Shown here piece by piece: positions 17,521-31,594 of a stretch of DNA of 64,000 nt. The stretch is from Apostichopus japonicus (taxonomy: Eukaryota; Echinodermata; Holothuroidea; Aspidochirotida; Stichopodidae): assembly GCF_037975245.1 (NCBI RefSeq), contig NC_092561.1, positions 12,771,001 to 12,835,000 on the forward strand, read 5' to 3'. The notes under the pieces are model-generated. The model was not told the DNA's origin and did not search any database. It saw nothing but the letters and a program-made list of their open reading frames with translations. The number at the start of each line of letters is the position of its first letter. Position 1 is the first letter of the stretch. Made by a program: the position numbers and the translations under genes.

Positions 17521-19379
17521 GAGTATGATGCGCTGTTTTCCATTTTGTTAAAGCTTAGTAGCATATCCATGTGACTTTGAAGCTTTCAAAGTTGTTTATA
17601 TAATGGGATTACAGTGAAACAAAAGATGCATCACCGCATGGTACCAAATTTAGTGAGGGCCTGCCTTGACCATTTTACGCCGCAATGTACACCTGCGGAA
17701 ACACAAAACTACGGAAGCCATGCAAAAAACAATATCGATTTTCTTTGTCTTGTGAAATTATGCTTAACGGTTCTTAAAGATTTTGGAAGTTTTGTGACCA
17801 ATTTATCATATCTAGTACTGTTCGTGGAACTGTACATTCCTATTAACAGGTAAACTAATGAAGCAGCCCTCCGCAGTTACTACGAATCTGAGGTTCAAGG
17901 TGGTATAGCGCCACCGACACACGAATGCGTTGTACCAGTGCAAATCCAATAAAGTGAGTGAGATTTTGCGTTATTTCTATGCTCTTTGGTGATATGATAA
18001 AAATAGGACCAAGAACGTTTGACAAGGAGAAATGAAGGCAATGATTACTTCGAATCGTTAAGAACGATAGCCTCCGAATAGATCATACGGAAAGCATTTG
18101 ACGACAGGCTATCGAATAGACTGATCATAAAGTATTTTAATAGGAATATAAAGTGAAAAAAACCTGAAAGAACTATAATTCAGTCAAAGATTGTCTTGTT
18201 TAACATATGTCGCTGTGAGTACAAAGTAAATGAGATATAAACGAAGATAATAATAAAGTCTTCTGAATAATGTACCACAGATTTAACACATCTAGCACAC
18301 TATTGATACCAAAGTAGGTATAGCAAAATAACGATAAATCAATTATTTCTTTCATTTTTCTTACACTGCTCAGCACAAACCTGGGATAGAATCACCTGTA
18401 GACTTCAATGTCGAACGCCAACCTATTTTCTGTTTTTATCGTTGCCTGACAAAAACATTTATATTTTTGAGTAGCATGTGCATCGTTCAGCAATGTTAAT
18501 TATCTTTTGAGGACAAAAATATTTCCTTGTTGAAATTCCTTCAGACACTTCTCTGCTTCTAAATTTCTCTGCTACTTTAATGTTGCAGTTTGATTGTATT
18601 ATATATATATATTAAAGTGACATCCCCGTGAGTAAATAATTTATGTTTACTTTATGACTGATTTGCTTCCCTCTGTTCAATTCTTAGCCGTCTTTATCTT
18701 TCTTTCTAAATATTTCTGTTTTCGCATTTAATTTTCATTTCCCAAGGTAATGTCTTTTAGACTGATGTGCTTCTGTTGAGAGAGATAGTATATGCCAATA
18801 GTCAGAACCAGAATGGGCGATGATTATGATTGAGTGAGAAGATTATCTAAACTAATTAGCTCCTTACACATACTAAGCATCTGTTGATGTAGCATTCAGA
18901 AAGACATTAAAACACATTTTATCTTCCAGGCCCTAGGCCAAGTATCTCATTCATTTTTGAAGACTCTTTCAAGCTTGGAGATATATAGATGACATTCATG
19001 TTGAGATGGAACTTATTCAGTCACAATAAAACATAATTAAAATAAGAGTATATATGAATCGAAGCAGCTTTTAACTTAACGAGGGATGACTTTGATGTAT
19101 TAGTTATTCACTATAGTAATAGTATTCCTAAGATATGACCATTTAGTAAAACTAACGACTATCAATACTTTATGATGGATGGTTACACAACTTAATAATT
19201 AACTATGTCACAGTCTTGAATAAGTGTAGATAGTAAAGCTAGACAACTTTTATATTATGGCTGACGATCTTTCATATTTATCATTCTGTATATCATACAA
19301 TTACCGAATACTGATGATCAATGGAAACAGTTGATTTTATAAAATATTTATTATTTTCAAAATATGTTAAGGACAGGAA
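17521..19379. other. Intergenic, nothing recognised
   Basis: AT-rich unique sequence. The frame at 17614-17853 (79 codons) has no recognised domain. Confidence 0.5.
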
Positions 19380-19389
19380 GCAGTAGGTG

Positions 19390-19503
19390 TAGCACCATGA
19401 GGTTCCGTGACCGTAGCTTTCTGAATGCTGCACCACGTTTTATGGAACTTCCTCCCAGTTGAACTTGGGTCTTTGGATTATATTATTCAATTCAGCCTCC
19501 ATC
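19390..19503 (+). mobile_element. LINE reverse-transcriptase C-terminal relic
   Basis: Two adjacent frames encode RFRDRSFLNAAPR (from 19397) and then WNFLPVELGSLDYIIQF (about 19440-19490), separated by a frameshift. The pattern RSFxNAAPRxWNxLPxxLR, followed by a short variable region and F, is typical of the end of LINE ORF2. It is not the copy at 12.9 kb. It stops exactly where the trinucleotide array starts, so the array may have grown from the element's 3' tail or replaced it. Confidence 0.65.
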
Positions 19504-19504
19504 T

Positions 19505-20690
<1,186 letters not shown>

Positions 20691-20699
20691 TATTTTTAA

Positions 20700-21378
20700 T
20701 ATTTCCCTTCGTATATTTCGATCGTGACTTTCTGTGGTTTTGTATTTATTGTATTTACAGTTTACTTGATTAAAATAGACCGCCTTCCTTTTAAACTATA
20801 TGAAAAAATTGTCTTTGTTTATTCACAGATAAGACTTATAAAAAGATCAGAAGTATACGTGTTTAACTTGTAAGCCAGTTTTCAAATGTTTATATTTCCT
20901 GTTTCGACTTGTTTATACTTACAATGACTAATAAACTAAACTGTGTACTGCGGAGAAAACATATACCATTACAAGCGTACTCTTTATGTTAATCAAATGT
21001 ACTACAACAGTATACTCTGACTCGTTGATTGATATCGTATCCGCAGAATGTCATTTATTTATTGCAATTCTTACCAACCTGCATTCGAGTCACGGTGACT
21101 CACAACAATTTATTATTTCTTAATTAACGGTAAAAATCATATTCACGTCGCAGATGGAATTGGTTCGAATTTAATTGGTATTGCTTCTTTAACCACAAAA
21201 ACACGAAGAGTACACTAAGATGGAATGGATAGTAAAAATAAGATACGTAGGCGATCAAGGTTAGCCAAGAAATTATGGCCAAAAGATATTAAGAAAGAAG
21301 AAAATATAATATAATAATAAAATGCACAGTATATTATTTAAAAGAAAGAAATGTATTGAGTTGTTATCCAAGATAGGT
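20700..21378. other. Intergenic, nothing recognised
   Basis: Unique AT-rich sequence between two large arrays. Confidence 0.5.
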
Positions 21379-21380
21379 CT

Positions 21381-22682
21381 AATCTGTATGATTTCTGTAG
21401 CATTATTGCTGTAAGTAGTAATTGACCTTAAAGTTTACTTTATTAACAACAGTTTACTTGATTAGGAATGTTACATTTCACTGTTTAACTTATTTCATTT
21501 TATAGTGTGTTATTTATTAATCTGTATGATTTCTGTAGCATTATTGCTGTAAGTAGTAATTGACCTTAAAGTTTACTTTATTAACAACAGTTTACTTGAT
21601 TAGGAATGTTACATTTCACTGTTTACCTTATTTCATTTTATAGTGTGTTATTTATTAATCTGTATGATTCCTGTAGCATTATTTCTGTAAGTACAGTTTA
21701 CTTTATTAACAACAGTTTACTTGATTAGGAATGTTACATTTCACTGTTTAACTTATTTCATTTTATAGTGTGTTATTTATTAATCTGAATGATTTCTGTA
21801 GCATTATTGCTGTAAGTAGTAATTGACCTTAAAGTTTACTTTATTAACAACAGTTTACTTGATTAGGAATGTTACATTTCACTGTTTAACTTATTTCATA
21901 TTATAATGTGATATTTATTAATCTGTATGATTCCTGTATCATTATTTCTGTTAGTACAGTTTACCTTATTAACAACAGTTTACTTGATTAAGAATGTTAC
22001 ATTTCACTGTTTACCTTATTTCATTTTATAGTGTGTTATTTATTAATCTGTATGATTCCTGTATCATTATTTCTGTTAGTACAGTTTACTTTATTAACAA
22101 CAGTTTACTTGATTAGGAATGTTACATTTACCTGATTTCATTTTATAGTGTGTTATTTATTAATCTGTATGATTCCTGTATCATTATTGCTGTAAGTAGT
22201 AATTGACCTTACAGTTTACTTTATTAACAACAGTTTACTTGATTAAGAATGTTTAATTTCACTGTTTACCTGATTTCACTTTAGAGTGTGATATTTATTA
22301 ATCTGTATGATTCCAGTATCATTATTTCTGTTAGTACCTGTAGTTTACTTTATTAACAACAGTTTACTTGATTAGGAATGTTACATTACACTGTTTACCT
22401 TATTTCATTTTAGAGTGTGATATTTATTAATCTGTATGATTCCAGTATCATTATTTCTGTTAGTACCTGTAGTTTACTTTATTAACAACAGTTTACTTGA
22501 TTAGGAATGTTACATTACACTGTTTACCTTATTTCATTTTAGAGTGTGATATTTATTAATCTGTATGATTCCTGTAGCATTATTTCTGTAAGTACAGTTT
22601 ACTTTATTAACAACAGTTTACTTGATTAGGAATGTTACATTTCACTGTTTACCATATTTCATTATATAGTCTGATATTTATT
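21381..22682. repeat. Satellite-like array, 113-140 bp unit, ten copies
   Basis: Units start with aatctgtatgattcctgta at about 21381, 21519, 21658, 21782, 21920, 22048, 22162, 22299, 22430 and 22558. Each contains ttattaacaacagtttactt and ends attttatagtgtgttattta. Length differences come mainly from presence or absence of the agtagtaattgacctta block. The pair beginning at 22299 and 22430 is almost identical, showing recent local duplication. Confidence 0.96.
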
Positions 22683-23250
22683 AAAACCAAAAACCAAACT
22701 GAACCCGATCTTGTCTCTGTTTTACTTTCTGCAATCATTAGACTATAATCCGGATATTTTCATCTCCAGTTAATTCTGAAGTTTTTATTTACGTAGCCTT
22801 CGAAGTATCTCTTGGCTTCTTTTTTTACCCACTGTGTACGGAAATGAACCTTCGTATTATTCTTTCTCTTCATTCCTAACAATTTAAGTTGATTGTATGC
22901 CGTACCAATACTCGTACCAAGAGAATAATAGTAAAATGAAATCATCTCTTGGTTTGATGCCTAAAGCATGTCGTTGAATTAGTGAAATGCTATAGATAAA
23001 GAATTATGTCAAAGAATAACACACACTTCCAATCAGAACATATAGCTGTCAATATGAGTGGAATGCCCTGTCGGTTAAGTTTCGGGAGGCTCATAGAAGA
23101 AAAAAAAGTAACAGGCGGCTAAATATGGAGGGAAACATGTACCCCAAAGATTGAGCACAAACAGAGTATATATGTAACAGCATACATACGCCGAAATTAG
23201 AGAATAGTGGAAAATATTCAGTCACGGCCTAGCGTCGAACCCAGGACCTC
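22683..23250. other. Intergenic, nothing recognised
   Basis: Unique sequence; the minus frame at 22760-22945 is not recognised. Confidence 0.5.
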
Positions 23251-23325
23251 AGTGGAGCAACCAGATTAGGGTGTCCGCAAATAAAGCGGGATGCCCGGGT
23301 TCGAATCCCAGGGAGGCTGGAATTG
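23251..23325 (+). repeat. tRNA-like SINE head or tRNA pseudogene
   Basis: GGTTCGAATCC (23298-23308) is a perfect RNA polymerase III B-box. It sits in a possible T-arm, cccgggttcgaatcccaggg. Upstream GTCCGC...GCGGGA can pair as an anticodon stem. The A-box side is degraded. The phrase ttagggtgtccgca recurs at about 23654-23667, where the preceding tagcctagttagtta is a better A-box. A tRNA-derived SINE explains both; a functional tRNA is unlikely. Confidence 0.55.
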
Positions 23326-23581
23326 TTTTCACTGTTCTAGATTTTCCAACTCATTACAATTTCAAATATCAAATATTTACAATTTCAAATATATGAATTT
23401 GCTTTGTTTCGTTTATTTCCATATCATTTAACAGAGTCTGTTCAAAGTATCTCTTTCGAGATCCGGCCTAAGGATTCACGAATGATTTCGAGTTGGTTAA
23501 CATCATGATTGACCTCTAGTGTAAGGCAGAATATGTCACCAGAACAGAACTAGCGTTGTTCGATACAGGTGGCAATAACCA

Positions 23582-23662
23582 ACAGTGGAATTACGACCTT
23601 CCTTGCCGGTTTCGAACCTCTGGACATGCAATCAGCGTCCATAGCCTAGTTAGTTAGGGTGT

Positions 23663-23667
<5 letters not shown>
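23582..23667 (+). repeat. SINE-like dispersed repeat, second copy
   Basis: Bases 23582-23616 match the reverse complement of 160-195 with one mismatch. They are followed by tagcctagttagttaggg, an A-box-like sequence at 23642-23659. The B-box half is missing and the copy runs directly into the TA tract. Confidence 0.6.
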
Positions 23668-23722
<55 letters not shown>

Positions 23723-23791
23723 ATATATATATGTGTATATATATATATGTGTGTGTGTGTATATATATATATATATTCATATATATATATT

Positions 23792-23824
<33 letters not shown>

Positions 23825-23838
23825 GTGTGTGTGTGTGT
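23667..23838. repeat. TA/TG compound microsatellite
   Basis: TA alternation with embedded TG blocks, about 170 bp. Confidence 0.97.
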
Positions 23839-26800
23839 ATTATAAGTCTGTCTTATTTAAGAGCTTCTTGGTTTGTTCTCATAACGTTTTGTAGTCCTTG
23901 TGCAATTTTCCAATTGGTTGCGATATATTTTTTCTCTGTCCTTTATACTTATAATACCAGTGGTCGCACTAGCCAAAAACTATGAGTAGAAGTACAATGT
24001 TAATTCACCACATAACTTCCAAATCAAATGTTGCTATTTTGTAATTACTCAAATTTGGTTTTAGCTATTTTGAGTCCACACAATACAGTGATAACATCGA
24101 CAACAGCCCAAATGACATCGCACGGAGCGATATTAAACATGCCACAATGCACCGGTATGTAATTGTGCTTTTCAGCTATCGCTCACCACTCGATATTTCC
24201 TCCCAGGGATGGCCGTCATTCAATACTTTGACAGACTAACAACGTTAAAGAAACTTCCCTATAAATGTTATTATAACAATATGTAATTTCCTAGACTCAC
24301 TGTCGGCGAGCTTCCATTAATATTTCGATTTATTCATAGTAATTGGTAATCATGACATAATTGAAACACAACGTAGAGCTACATGGTCGCAGCAACGACA
24401 GTTAACGTTCTTGCCTACGGTGAATCATACTGCAAATGTAATATCAGAAAGATTCAATATCTGCTCAAAATAACCATTATGGAAAATAAGTCATGTGAAT
24501 AATTATATTACTGAAGAAATCCAACTCCTTACATTGAAAAAGCGAAGTTGAAAATGCAATTTTAAATATAAGTTGTTGCGATAATTCTGAAACTAGAGTC
24601 TTGATGAAAACCCAGGAAGCACCATTTAATATGATCAAGGACTTGAATGGTGAATATATTTTGGGTTGCTATTCGTTCATCAAGATATCCATATAAGCAT
24701 GCTCTATCATCCCTCAAAAGAACTTAAATTTGTTGTGCTTCGAAAATACTTTAAACTGGTAAACTTTGTTATACAAGTTTGATTCATTTCCAGGCAAAAT
24801 TCGATTTGTATATAAATATTAGGCAAAATTTGATTAGGATATAAATACTAATTGTTCAAAGGGTTTGAAAGGTAGTTTTCTTTTAACGGACGGTTACTTT
24901 TTTCCCGGTCAGCTTTCTAACAGAGGTTACCTGAAGAAGGCAGTAATGTCTGCGAAAGAACTTTACATGATGCTAGCAGTATCTTTGTTAATAGGGGCGG
25001 TGGTAGAGGGTTCAATCTGATCGGGGCGGGGGGGGGGGGGGTGGGTGTCAGACTTCTAGGTGCAGTTGGACCACATGAATTTGACTTGAGTTGGCAAACG
25101 ACAATATCTCAAAACTTTCCACCAAAATGGATCCTCTTTGCTTTCCGTATACTACAAAAACTGTATTGGAAGTTTGATTTCAGCACAAGGACATCTCGTA
25201 GTTCAAGTTTCTTGTTTTGCAAAAACATTACAATTTCATTTAATCTTTCAACAAAGGAAACTTTTTGAATAACATTTTGATAATTCTGAAATACAGATAT
25301 AAAAAATTAGCACTTTTTGGCCGAAATGGGACACTTCTTAATAATGAAAAAGAACACCAATAACGATTTTCACAAACCTTGAGGAGGGGATACGGTACCC
25401 CGATTCCCTCCGATTCCCTCCGATTCCCTCTGGCTCTACAGCCAATGTGTGCCTTGCTTAATGTTTTGCTTTGTTTTTTGTTGTCAATTTTGACAATTCA
25501 AAGTGTATTATTTACTTTCAGGGGTGTTATATCCAAACTTGAAAGGATTTTATACTTTTATGATAAATGTTTAAGAACAGTCTCGCTGTCATTAAAACAG
25601 GTAGTTTGATCCCGTCACTGTCGGTTGGTGTCCGTAGAACAGTATGTACTAACAAATTGAACTTTGCCTGTAAAAAATATTATCAGCCGTGTTCCAGAAC
25701 AAAGTCCGGAGAGGTGTGTCCATGGTTTCCCGACTCACTTATTGTTTGGGATTTTTTGTACAAAAAGCTACAAATTGCAATTATATAAGTACAAGGTGGT
25801 GAAGATGCATTTTCTTTGAGATCTATAGATGGCGGTAGTTTGACCAAATCATGTAATATTCACACATAATATCAATCTACCCAAGAGAGGTTACAATCTC
25901 TTGAACTCTCCTACGTAGCGGGTTATTAATATTTCCGTCCAATATAAATTTCGGTATGTCCCACACATTTAATTTATTCTTTTATTTTTCATTTGTGTAT
26001 CTGAATTGTATTAATTTCATCTGTGATACGGTGGATTAAAAGTAGTGTTCTTTTAGGTAAAACGTGCCTTTCTTTTCGGGTTTTCAGTACTAGATCACGT
26101 GACAAGTTCAACGCAAAAGCAATCTCAATGTTATATTTGTAGTTTGTCGGTTCACGTGCATTGCTTGGTCAGTCGCTCTTCCGTTTATTAAATAGTAATT
26201 ATTTTGCAGATATCAATGTTCGATTGTTTTTCTCATCGATCTTTTCAATTAAAACTGTTGTATTTAAGTTTTTACTTTGATCACTAGTTTATCACCGAAA
26301 TACACATGAGAGAAAGCAGGTTCAGCTATGTTTATGAACAGGAAACGATCGTTTCCCTGTCACTGATGATTCGAACAACAAATCATATCCAGGACTCTCC
26401 TTGAGATACCGCATCTTCAAGGCACAACTCATCCCTATATACCAGACCGTCCAATACAACTTATAGCTGACCGCACCCCCTGCATGGTAGTCACGGGAGT
26501 AGATAGATTTTCTTATTTCATGGTAGCCCAATGCTTTGGTAGGGGGCAGGCAGAACCTATTTTCTAAAAAAAAAAAAAGGTTTGCGCTCTCAATCTCTTT
26601 GGGAGTACTCTAGACACCATTACTACTTGATGCTCACTACTTTTGTTGTTTTTAATTCTTTGTCAATATAGCGTCCTCTATTTATCCTAACGTTCGCCCA
26701 GGGCCTTCATTTATCTGTGATCTCCAACATCCAGTACAATGTGGTCATGAATTGGAGGAATAATGGAATTTAACTATTATGAACACTACAAGCTGAGCGA

Positions 26801-26900
26801 GAATATATTTTTGTATCCATTCGGATTGCTAAAATCGGTTTCATTGTTCTTTCCGTTTAACTTAGGCATAAATTTGGTCTTGTAAACACAATGTTGACAT
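23839..26900. other. Intergenic, about 3 kb, no gene recognised
   Basis: Contains a G-run at 25025-25041, three copies of gattccctcc at about 25400-25430, and A13 at 26565-26577. Open frames at 25041-25268, 25379-25609 and 26322-26531 lack recognisable domains. Confidence 0.5.
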
Positions 26901-26904
26901 TGAC

Positions 26905-27495
26905 CGCCTAAATATACTCCAAAAGAGGGCTATACGTCACATTGCTAATGCCCCACCACTTGAACATACTAGTGGAATATTTAAGTCCCTAAATTTATTA
27001 AAACTTGGTGATATATAACAGTGTAGGTTGCTACTTTGCTTACAAAGCATGGAATGGATTACTGCCAGTCACTTTTAATGACTTTATATGTTGTAACAGA
27101 GTCTTACATAACCATCACACAAGACAAGCCGACAACGCTCATTGCAATTTTTACCATAGTAACATAGGGAAATTCGGTCTTCGTAATAGAGCAATACAAA
27201 TTTGAAATGATCTATCAAAAAAATTGAAGTCTATACCCTCAAAACCCACATTCACCAGACATTTAAAAAGGGAATTTATTAACTCGTATAGTATTATATA
27301 ATCTATCATCATTAGGTTATTATTATTGTATATTTAATCCTTATGCATATACTGTATTATTTATATTTGCACATTTTGCTTTTCTTTTCTTCCAGGGAGT
27401 CTCGTACTATGTTAAGTCTTTATAAGACTTTATAGGAGACTTCCTTTCCCATTGTACACAATTGACGACAAACAAATAAATGAATTAATAAACAG
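26905..27495 (+). mobile_element. LINE 3' fragment, decayed reverse transcriptase C-terminus
   Basis: One frame (26908 to about 27019) reads LQKRAIRHIANAPPLEHTS. A neighbouring frame (27005-27202) continues YKAWNGLLPVTFNDF and then HNHHTRQADN and GLRNRAIQI. A stop at 27203-27205 stands where related proteins have Trp (xIWNDLP). The frame then resumes through a Ser/Lys-rich end to a stop near 27301. The TRQ and WNxLP region is diagnostic of Jockey/CR1-type ORF2. One frameshift and one nonsense change show it is dead. The probable 3' end is the ACAAATAAATGAATTAATAA stretch near 27470-27490. Confidence 0.75.
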
Positions 27496-27582
27496 CTTCA
27501 AAGTTCGATTATTATCCTTACTTCCTAATTTTGTTTTCTATAGCGACATCAGGCACCCTTGTTTCCCAAAAGTCGGAATAGG

Positions 27583-27680
27583 CCTATGCCGCGTTTATCG
27601 AAGGTCATGTGGGGACCCCCCCCCCCCATATGCCGCGTTTATCGAAGGTCGTTGGGACCCCACCCCCCCCCCCCCCCCTC
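27583..27680. repeat. Two 44-bp tandem copies with C-runs
   Basis: tatgccgcgtttatcgaagg starts at 27585 and at 27629, each copy followed by a run of C. Confidence 0.9.
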
Positions 27681-29226
27681 CTCCCCAATTCCTCACAATA
27701 TGTTCGCGTGTAAAGTCCAATATCATGTTTATTATACATGTAATGTATACACGATGTAATGTGTATATAAGAGGGTTCAGCTAAACGATTTGATACCCGT
27801 GCATGTATAAAAACCCTTAGTCCTTTAAGTTCACATATATCTGATAGCGATACAAATAATTGTAAAGGCATAATTAATGAATATATGAGGTACATATATC
27901 TTTGGGCCATTTAATTCCCGCATAAAGGTTATTCGAATTCATTCCCAAATACATTCCAATTAATGCCCACACATACATTCAAACTCGTGAGCATATATAT
28001 ATTTTACTTAGTGCCCAAATACGGTAATCGACTAATATGAGTCCTGCCGTGACGGAATTGCAAATGGAAACACAATAGCAGCAATAGGTCAATTATATGC
28101 GACAATTAATTGGGTATACCGTTTACATTCTTAAATGTTGACAATTATTAGAACACAATAGGTTAAGGTATTTCGAATATAATTCTATAATGCTAACATA
28201 TATTCGAATTAATACCAAGTTTAAATCATTTTATGCAAAATATATGTTCTGATTGACTAGGAACAGAATAAGGGCATCAGTTGGCTAAGTGTACCAGGGA
28301 GTTGTCAATCAGATGTGTTTGTCTCACATAATGTTCTAGGAAGCAGAAGGCTATGACTTTGCAGTTTTTATAGTCGACAGACAGGCTGCTATTTGTTACA
28401 TAACTAACCGGCATAGAATGTTAATATAGTTTGGATTTAATACAGCACGGATGACAGTTTCAATCAAAAAACGAGAAATCGTAGCCTATAACATGTAACC
28501 AGTAGACATGACTGCCTGATTCCGGTTTGTATATGTGCTTTTTTTTCTTCAAATAACTTGGATGCATCATCCCACCTGAACTTAACCAATTTCTCCTCCC
28601 CGGTTGCATTATTTTCCAATTTCTTCGTTTCCTAGCAACTGCGCTAAACCGAATCTTGTTTGTAATACGATGAAGTTGGTTTTGCTGATTCCCCGCAGTG
28701 TAGGCGCGTATAAGAAAGGCCAATGTCCTGAGTGGAGGAGGAGACTTAAGCAAGTCCAATTTGCACCATCTTTCTCGCGCTTGTAGTGTATTATTTTTCG
28801 GTTGCCGAGCAACTTGTATGAGTCACTGCTTAGATGGTTAGCAAATGTATATGAGGAAAAACAAGAAGGGGGAAAATACGTTGAGTTCGGCCATGCGTAA
28901 TTTGTGAAAGACGAATTTGTCATTTCGTGGTGTGTGTAATTAGTGTACGTTATTGAGCTGATGAAATTCAGTATGAACCGTATTATAAGAAATAAGTGCG
29001 TGTATACATATGTCAATTTATGATCGCAATACACAACGGTGTATTTTGCATGAGAAATCGATGCTTTGCTAGTATAATAACAGAAACTGATTATATATAA
29101 GATAAGGTGCTCGGGTGGTGAACGAGATGGACGGGAGCAAACAAATCTATCTCGCTTATCGCTATAGATGATTCTAAAGACGCAAATAGAATCAACTTTG
29201 AACCAATCAGCGAATGCACTGTTTAC
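27681..29226. other. Intergenic, nothing recognised
   Basis: Unique sequence. Overlapping frames at 28460-29034 on both strands have no recognised domain. Confidence 0.5.
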
Positions 29227-30202
29227 GTCGAATGAATCACAGATATATGCTCGTAGAGTTACAAACTCAACATATAACTCCCCATATGCATCACAGACAA
29301 ATGCCCGTAGAGTTACAAACTCAACATATAACTCTCCATATGAATCACAGATGCCCGTATAGAGTTACAAACTCAACATATAACTCTCCATATGAATCAC
29401 AGATTGATGCCCGTAGAGTTACAAACTCAACATGTATAACTCTCCATATGCATCACAGAAAGATGCTCGTAGAGTTACAAACTCAACATATAACTCCCCA
29501 TATGCATCACAGACAAATGCCCGTAGAGTTACAAACTCAACATATAACTCTCCATATGCATCACAGAAAGATGCCCGTAGAGTTACAAACTCAACATATA
29601 ACTCTCAATATGTGAATCACAGACAAATACCCGTAGAGTTACAAACTCAACATATAACTCTCAATATGTGAATCACAGACAAATGCCCGCAGAGTTAAAA
29701 ACTCAACATATAACTCTCCACATGAATCACAGATAGATGCCCGTAGAGTTACAAACTCAACATATAACTCTTCATATGAATCACAGATAGATGCTCGAAG
29801 AGTTACAAACTCAACATATAACTCTCCATATGAATCACAGACAGATGCCCGTAGAGTTACATACTCAATATATAACTCTCCATATGCATCACAGACAAAT
29901 GCCCGTAGAGTTACAAACTCAACATATAACTCTCCATATGAATCACAGATAGATGCCCGTAGAGTTACATACTCAATATATAACTCTCCATATGAATCAC
30001 AGACAGATGCCCGTAGAGTTACAAACTCAAGATATAACTCTCCATATGAATCACCGATAGTTGCCCGTAGAGTTACAAACTCAACATATAACTCTCCATA
30101 TGCATCACAGAAAGATGCCCGTAGAGTTACAAACTCAACATATAACTCTCCATATGATATCACAGACAGATGCCCGTAGAGTTACAAACTCAACATATAA
30201 CC
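29227..30202. repeat. 54-bp satellite, about 18 copies
   Basis: The unit reads cccgtagagttacaaactca, then acatataactctccatatga, then atcacagacagatg. The period is 54, so frames can be kept. On the minus strand 30163-29639 is open as copies of GELYVEFVTLRASICDSY (18 residues). Indels of 1-3 bp near 29356, 29430, 29600 and 30153 break the frame at the edges. Each unit contains the inverted pair AGAGTTA/TAACTCT separated by 13 bases. Confidence 0.96.
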
Positions 30203-31486
30203 CACTGATGACATTCTATATATAGAATTATAGTTTTATAGTTTTAGTTTTATATATCGTAACTTTTTTTTCAGACCTTCATAACAAGGTTGTGTCACGT
30301 GCACCTGGTTTTGTTTTTCGTGTTCGGACACGTAGCCTTGTTCATTCACCTACTTAATTGACACCTCCTCCTCAGTCCTAACGAAGTATGGCTAATTAGT
30401 ATACACTCTAATTATTCCTGAAATACAGATTTTTCGTAAGTTCGAACAGGGAGTTGTTATGGAACTCCCTGGTTCGAATCCCTGTTGTTTTCCTCTTCAC
30501 GAAGTGCTATAACAACGTGATTACGAGATATTGTATACGGCCGTATCACTAATGTATACGGTGTCTCATTGGTTTATTGAAAGGCAAATACATGCAAGAA
30601 TTGCAAATATTGTCAACTTTTTCAACTTTTCAAGGTTCGACGGGTAATGATGAGTATTGACCCTAACATTAGTTTACAGAGACCATGATTTATGCATCAT
30701 TAACACCAAGTCACATGACGTTGGTATTAATGTTTGTGTTATAGGTAGTGCTAAATTACGTTCAGTAAAACCCTGAATTTTCTGAATTTGGTCGCATTAT
30801 AAAGATATTATTCAATGCTCTTCTTATAGAGGTTTTCTTAACTGAAAAATATAATATACTGCTGTTGTGTATAAATCAACACAGTTGGCCAGTTAGCCCG
30901 TATAGAGTAAAGTATACCCAATGTTGTAACTATCATTGTTAAGATGTGTAGCAAAATATGCTGTACAGAATACCTCCCACAAAATTCAAACTCATCGATA
31001 TTGCACCCCCCCCTCCCCACCCCCTCGCTCAACAATGTTTACTATTGCACCGTATATTGGACAACACAGCAACCCCGATCTGGTACTTACAGCAGCTCGA
31101 TAACGAAAAATTGAGGTTTGAAGGAAATTTGATCCTCCGAACAAGGAGCAGAATAAAACTTAATGTGTGACCATAGCTGACTATTATTTTTTATTTCTAG
31201 CATATTTTGGTATAATGAAAATGACCTTAAATCTATTGACCGCTCCAATAACTCTAATACAAAGCAGGTTAGATGTTTCTTTTCAGTTTAGTATATTTTG
31301 TCGGCCAGGAAGTAAGGGAGGAGGTGGGGCGGGGAGGGTGGAGCTGGGGAGAGAAGTTAGTGGTCGTTTGACTCGGTAACAATTTTGTATGTAATTATAA
31401 GCAATATTTGGGTTATTTGTTCCTGTAATCGTCCGAAATCAATAATTATATACACCGCAGGAAATCGACAGAGAGTGTCTTTGTCG
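30203..31486. other. Intergenic; short hairpin at 30441
   Basis: The only structure seen is the tRNA-like hairpin listed separately. Frames at 30838-31035 (-) and 30958-31379 (+) are unrecognised and include C- and G-rich low-complexity runs. Confidence 0.5.
30441..30481 (+). repeat. Hairpin with B-box, tRNA-related fragment
   Basis: ttcgaacagggagtt (30441-30455) pairs with aactccctggttcgaa (30463-30478) with one bulged base. The right arm contains a perfect B-box, GGTTCGAATCC (30471-30481). This may be a decayed tRNA-derived repeat or chance. Confidence 0.4.
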
Positions 31487-31594
31487 TCAATGGAGTTGCA
31501 CTATCCTCAAGACTGCGTCATGTTAGACACATGTGCGACGTCAATGGAGTTGCCCTATCCTCAAGACTGCGTCATGTTAGACACATGTGCGACG
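31487..31594. repeat. Two perfectly spaced 54-bp tandem copies
   Basis: Copies start at 31487 and 31541 (tcaatggagttgc...) and differ at a single base in the part compared (gcactat against gccctat). It is a recent duplication, unrelated in sequence to the 54-bp satellite at 29.2 kb. Confidence 0.93.

Noticed and set aside
16904-17574. Frames of up to 215 codons rich in SYRIV
   Set aside because: A pentamer repeat reads the same in every frame; all three forward frames are open, so openness carries no information.
23251-23325. Functional tRNA gene
   Set aside because: The B-box is perfect but the acceptor stem and A-box are degraded, and a related fragment lies 350 bp away, favouring a SINE relic.
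29227-30202. CRISPR-like array (regular repeats)
   Set aside because: The repeats are head-to-tail with no unique spacers, and the DNA is clearly animal; it is a satellite.
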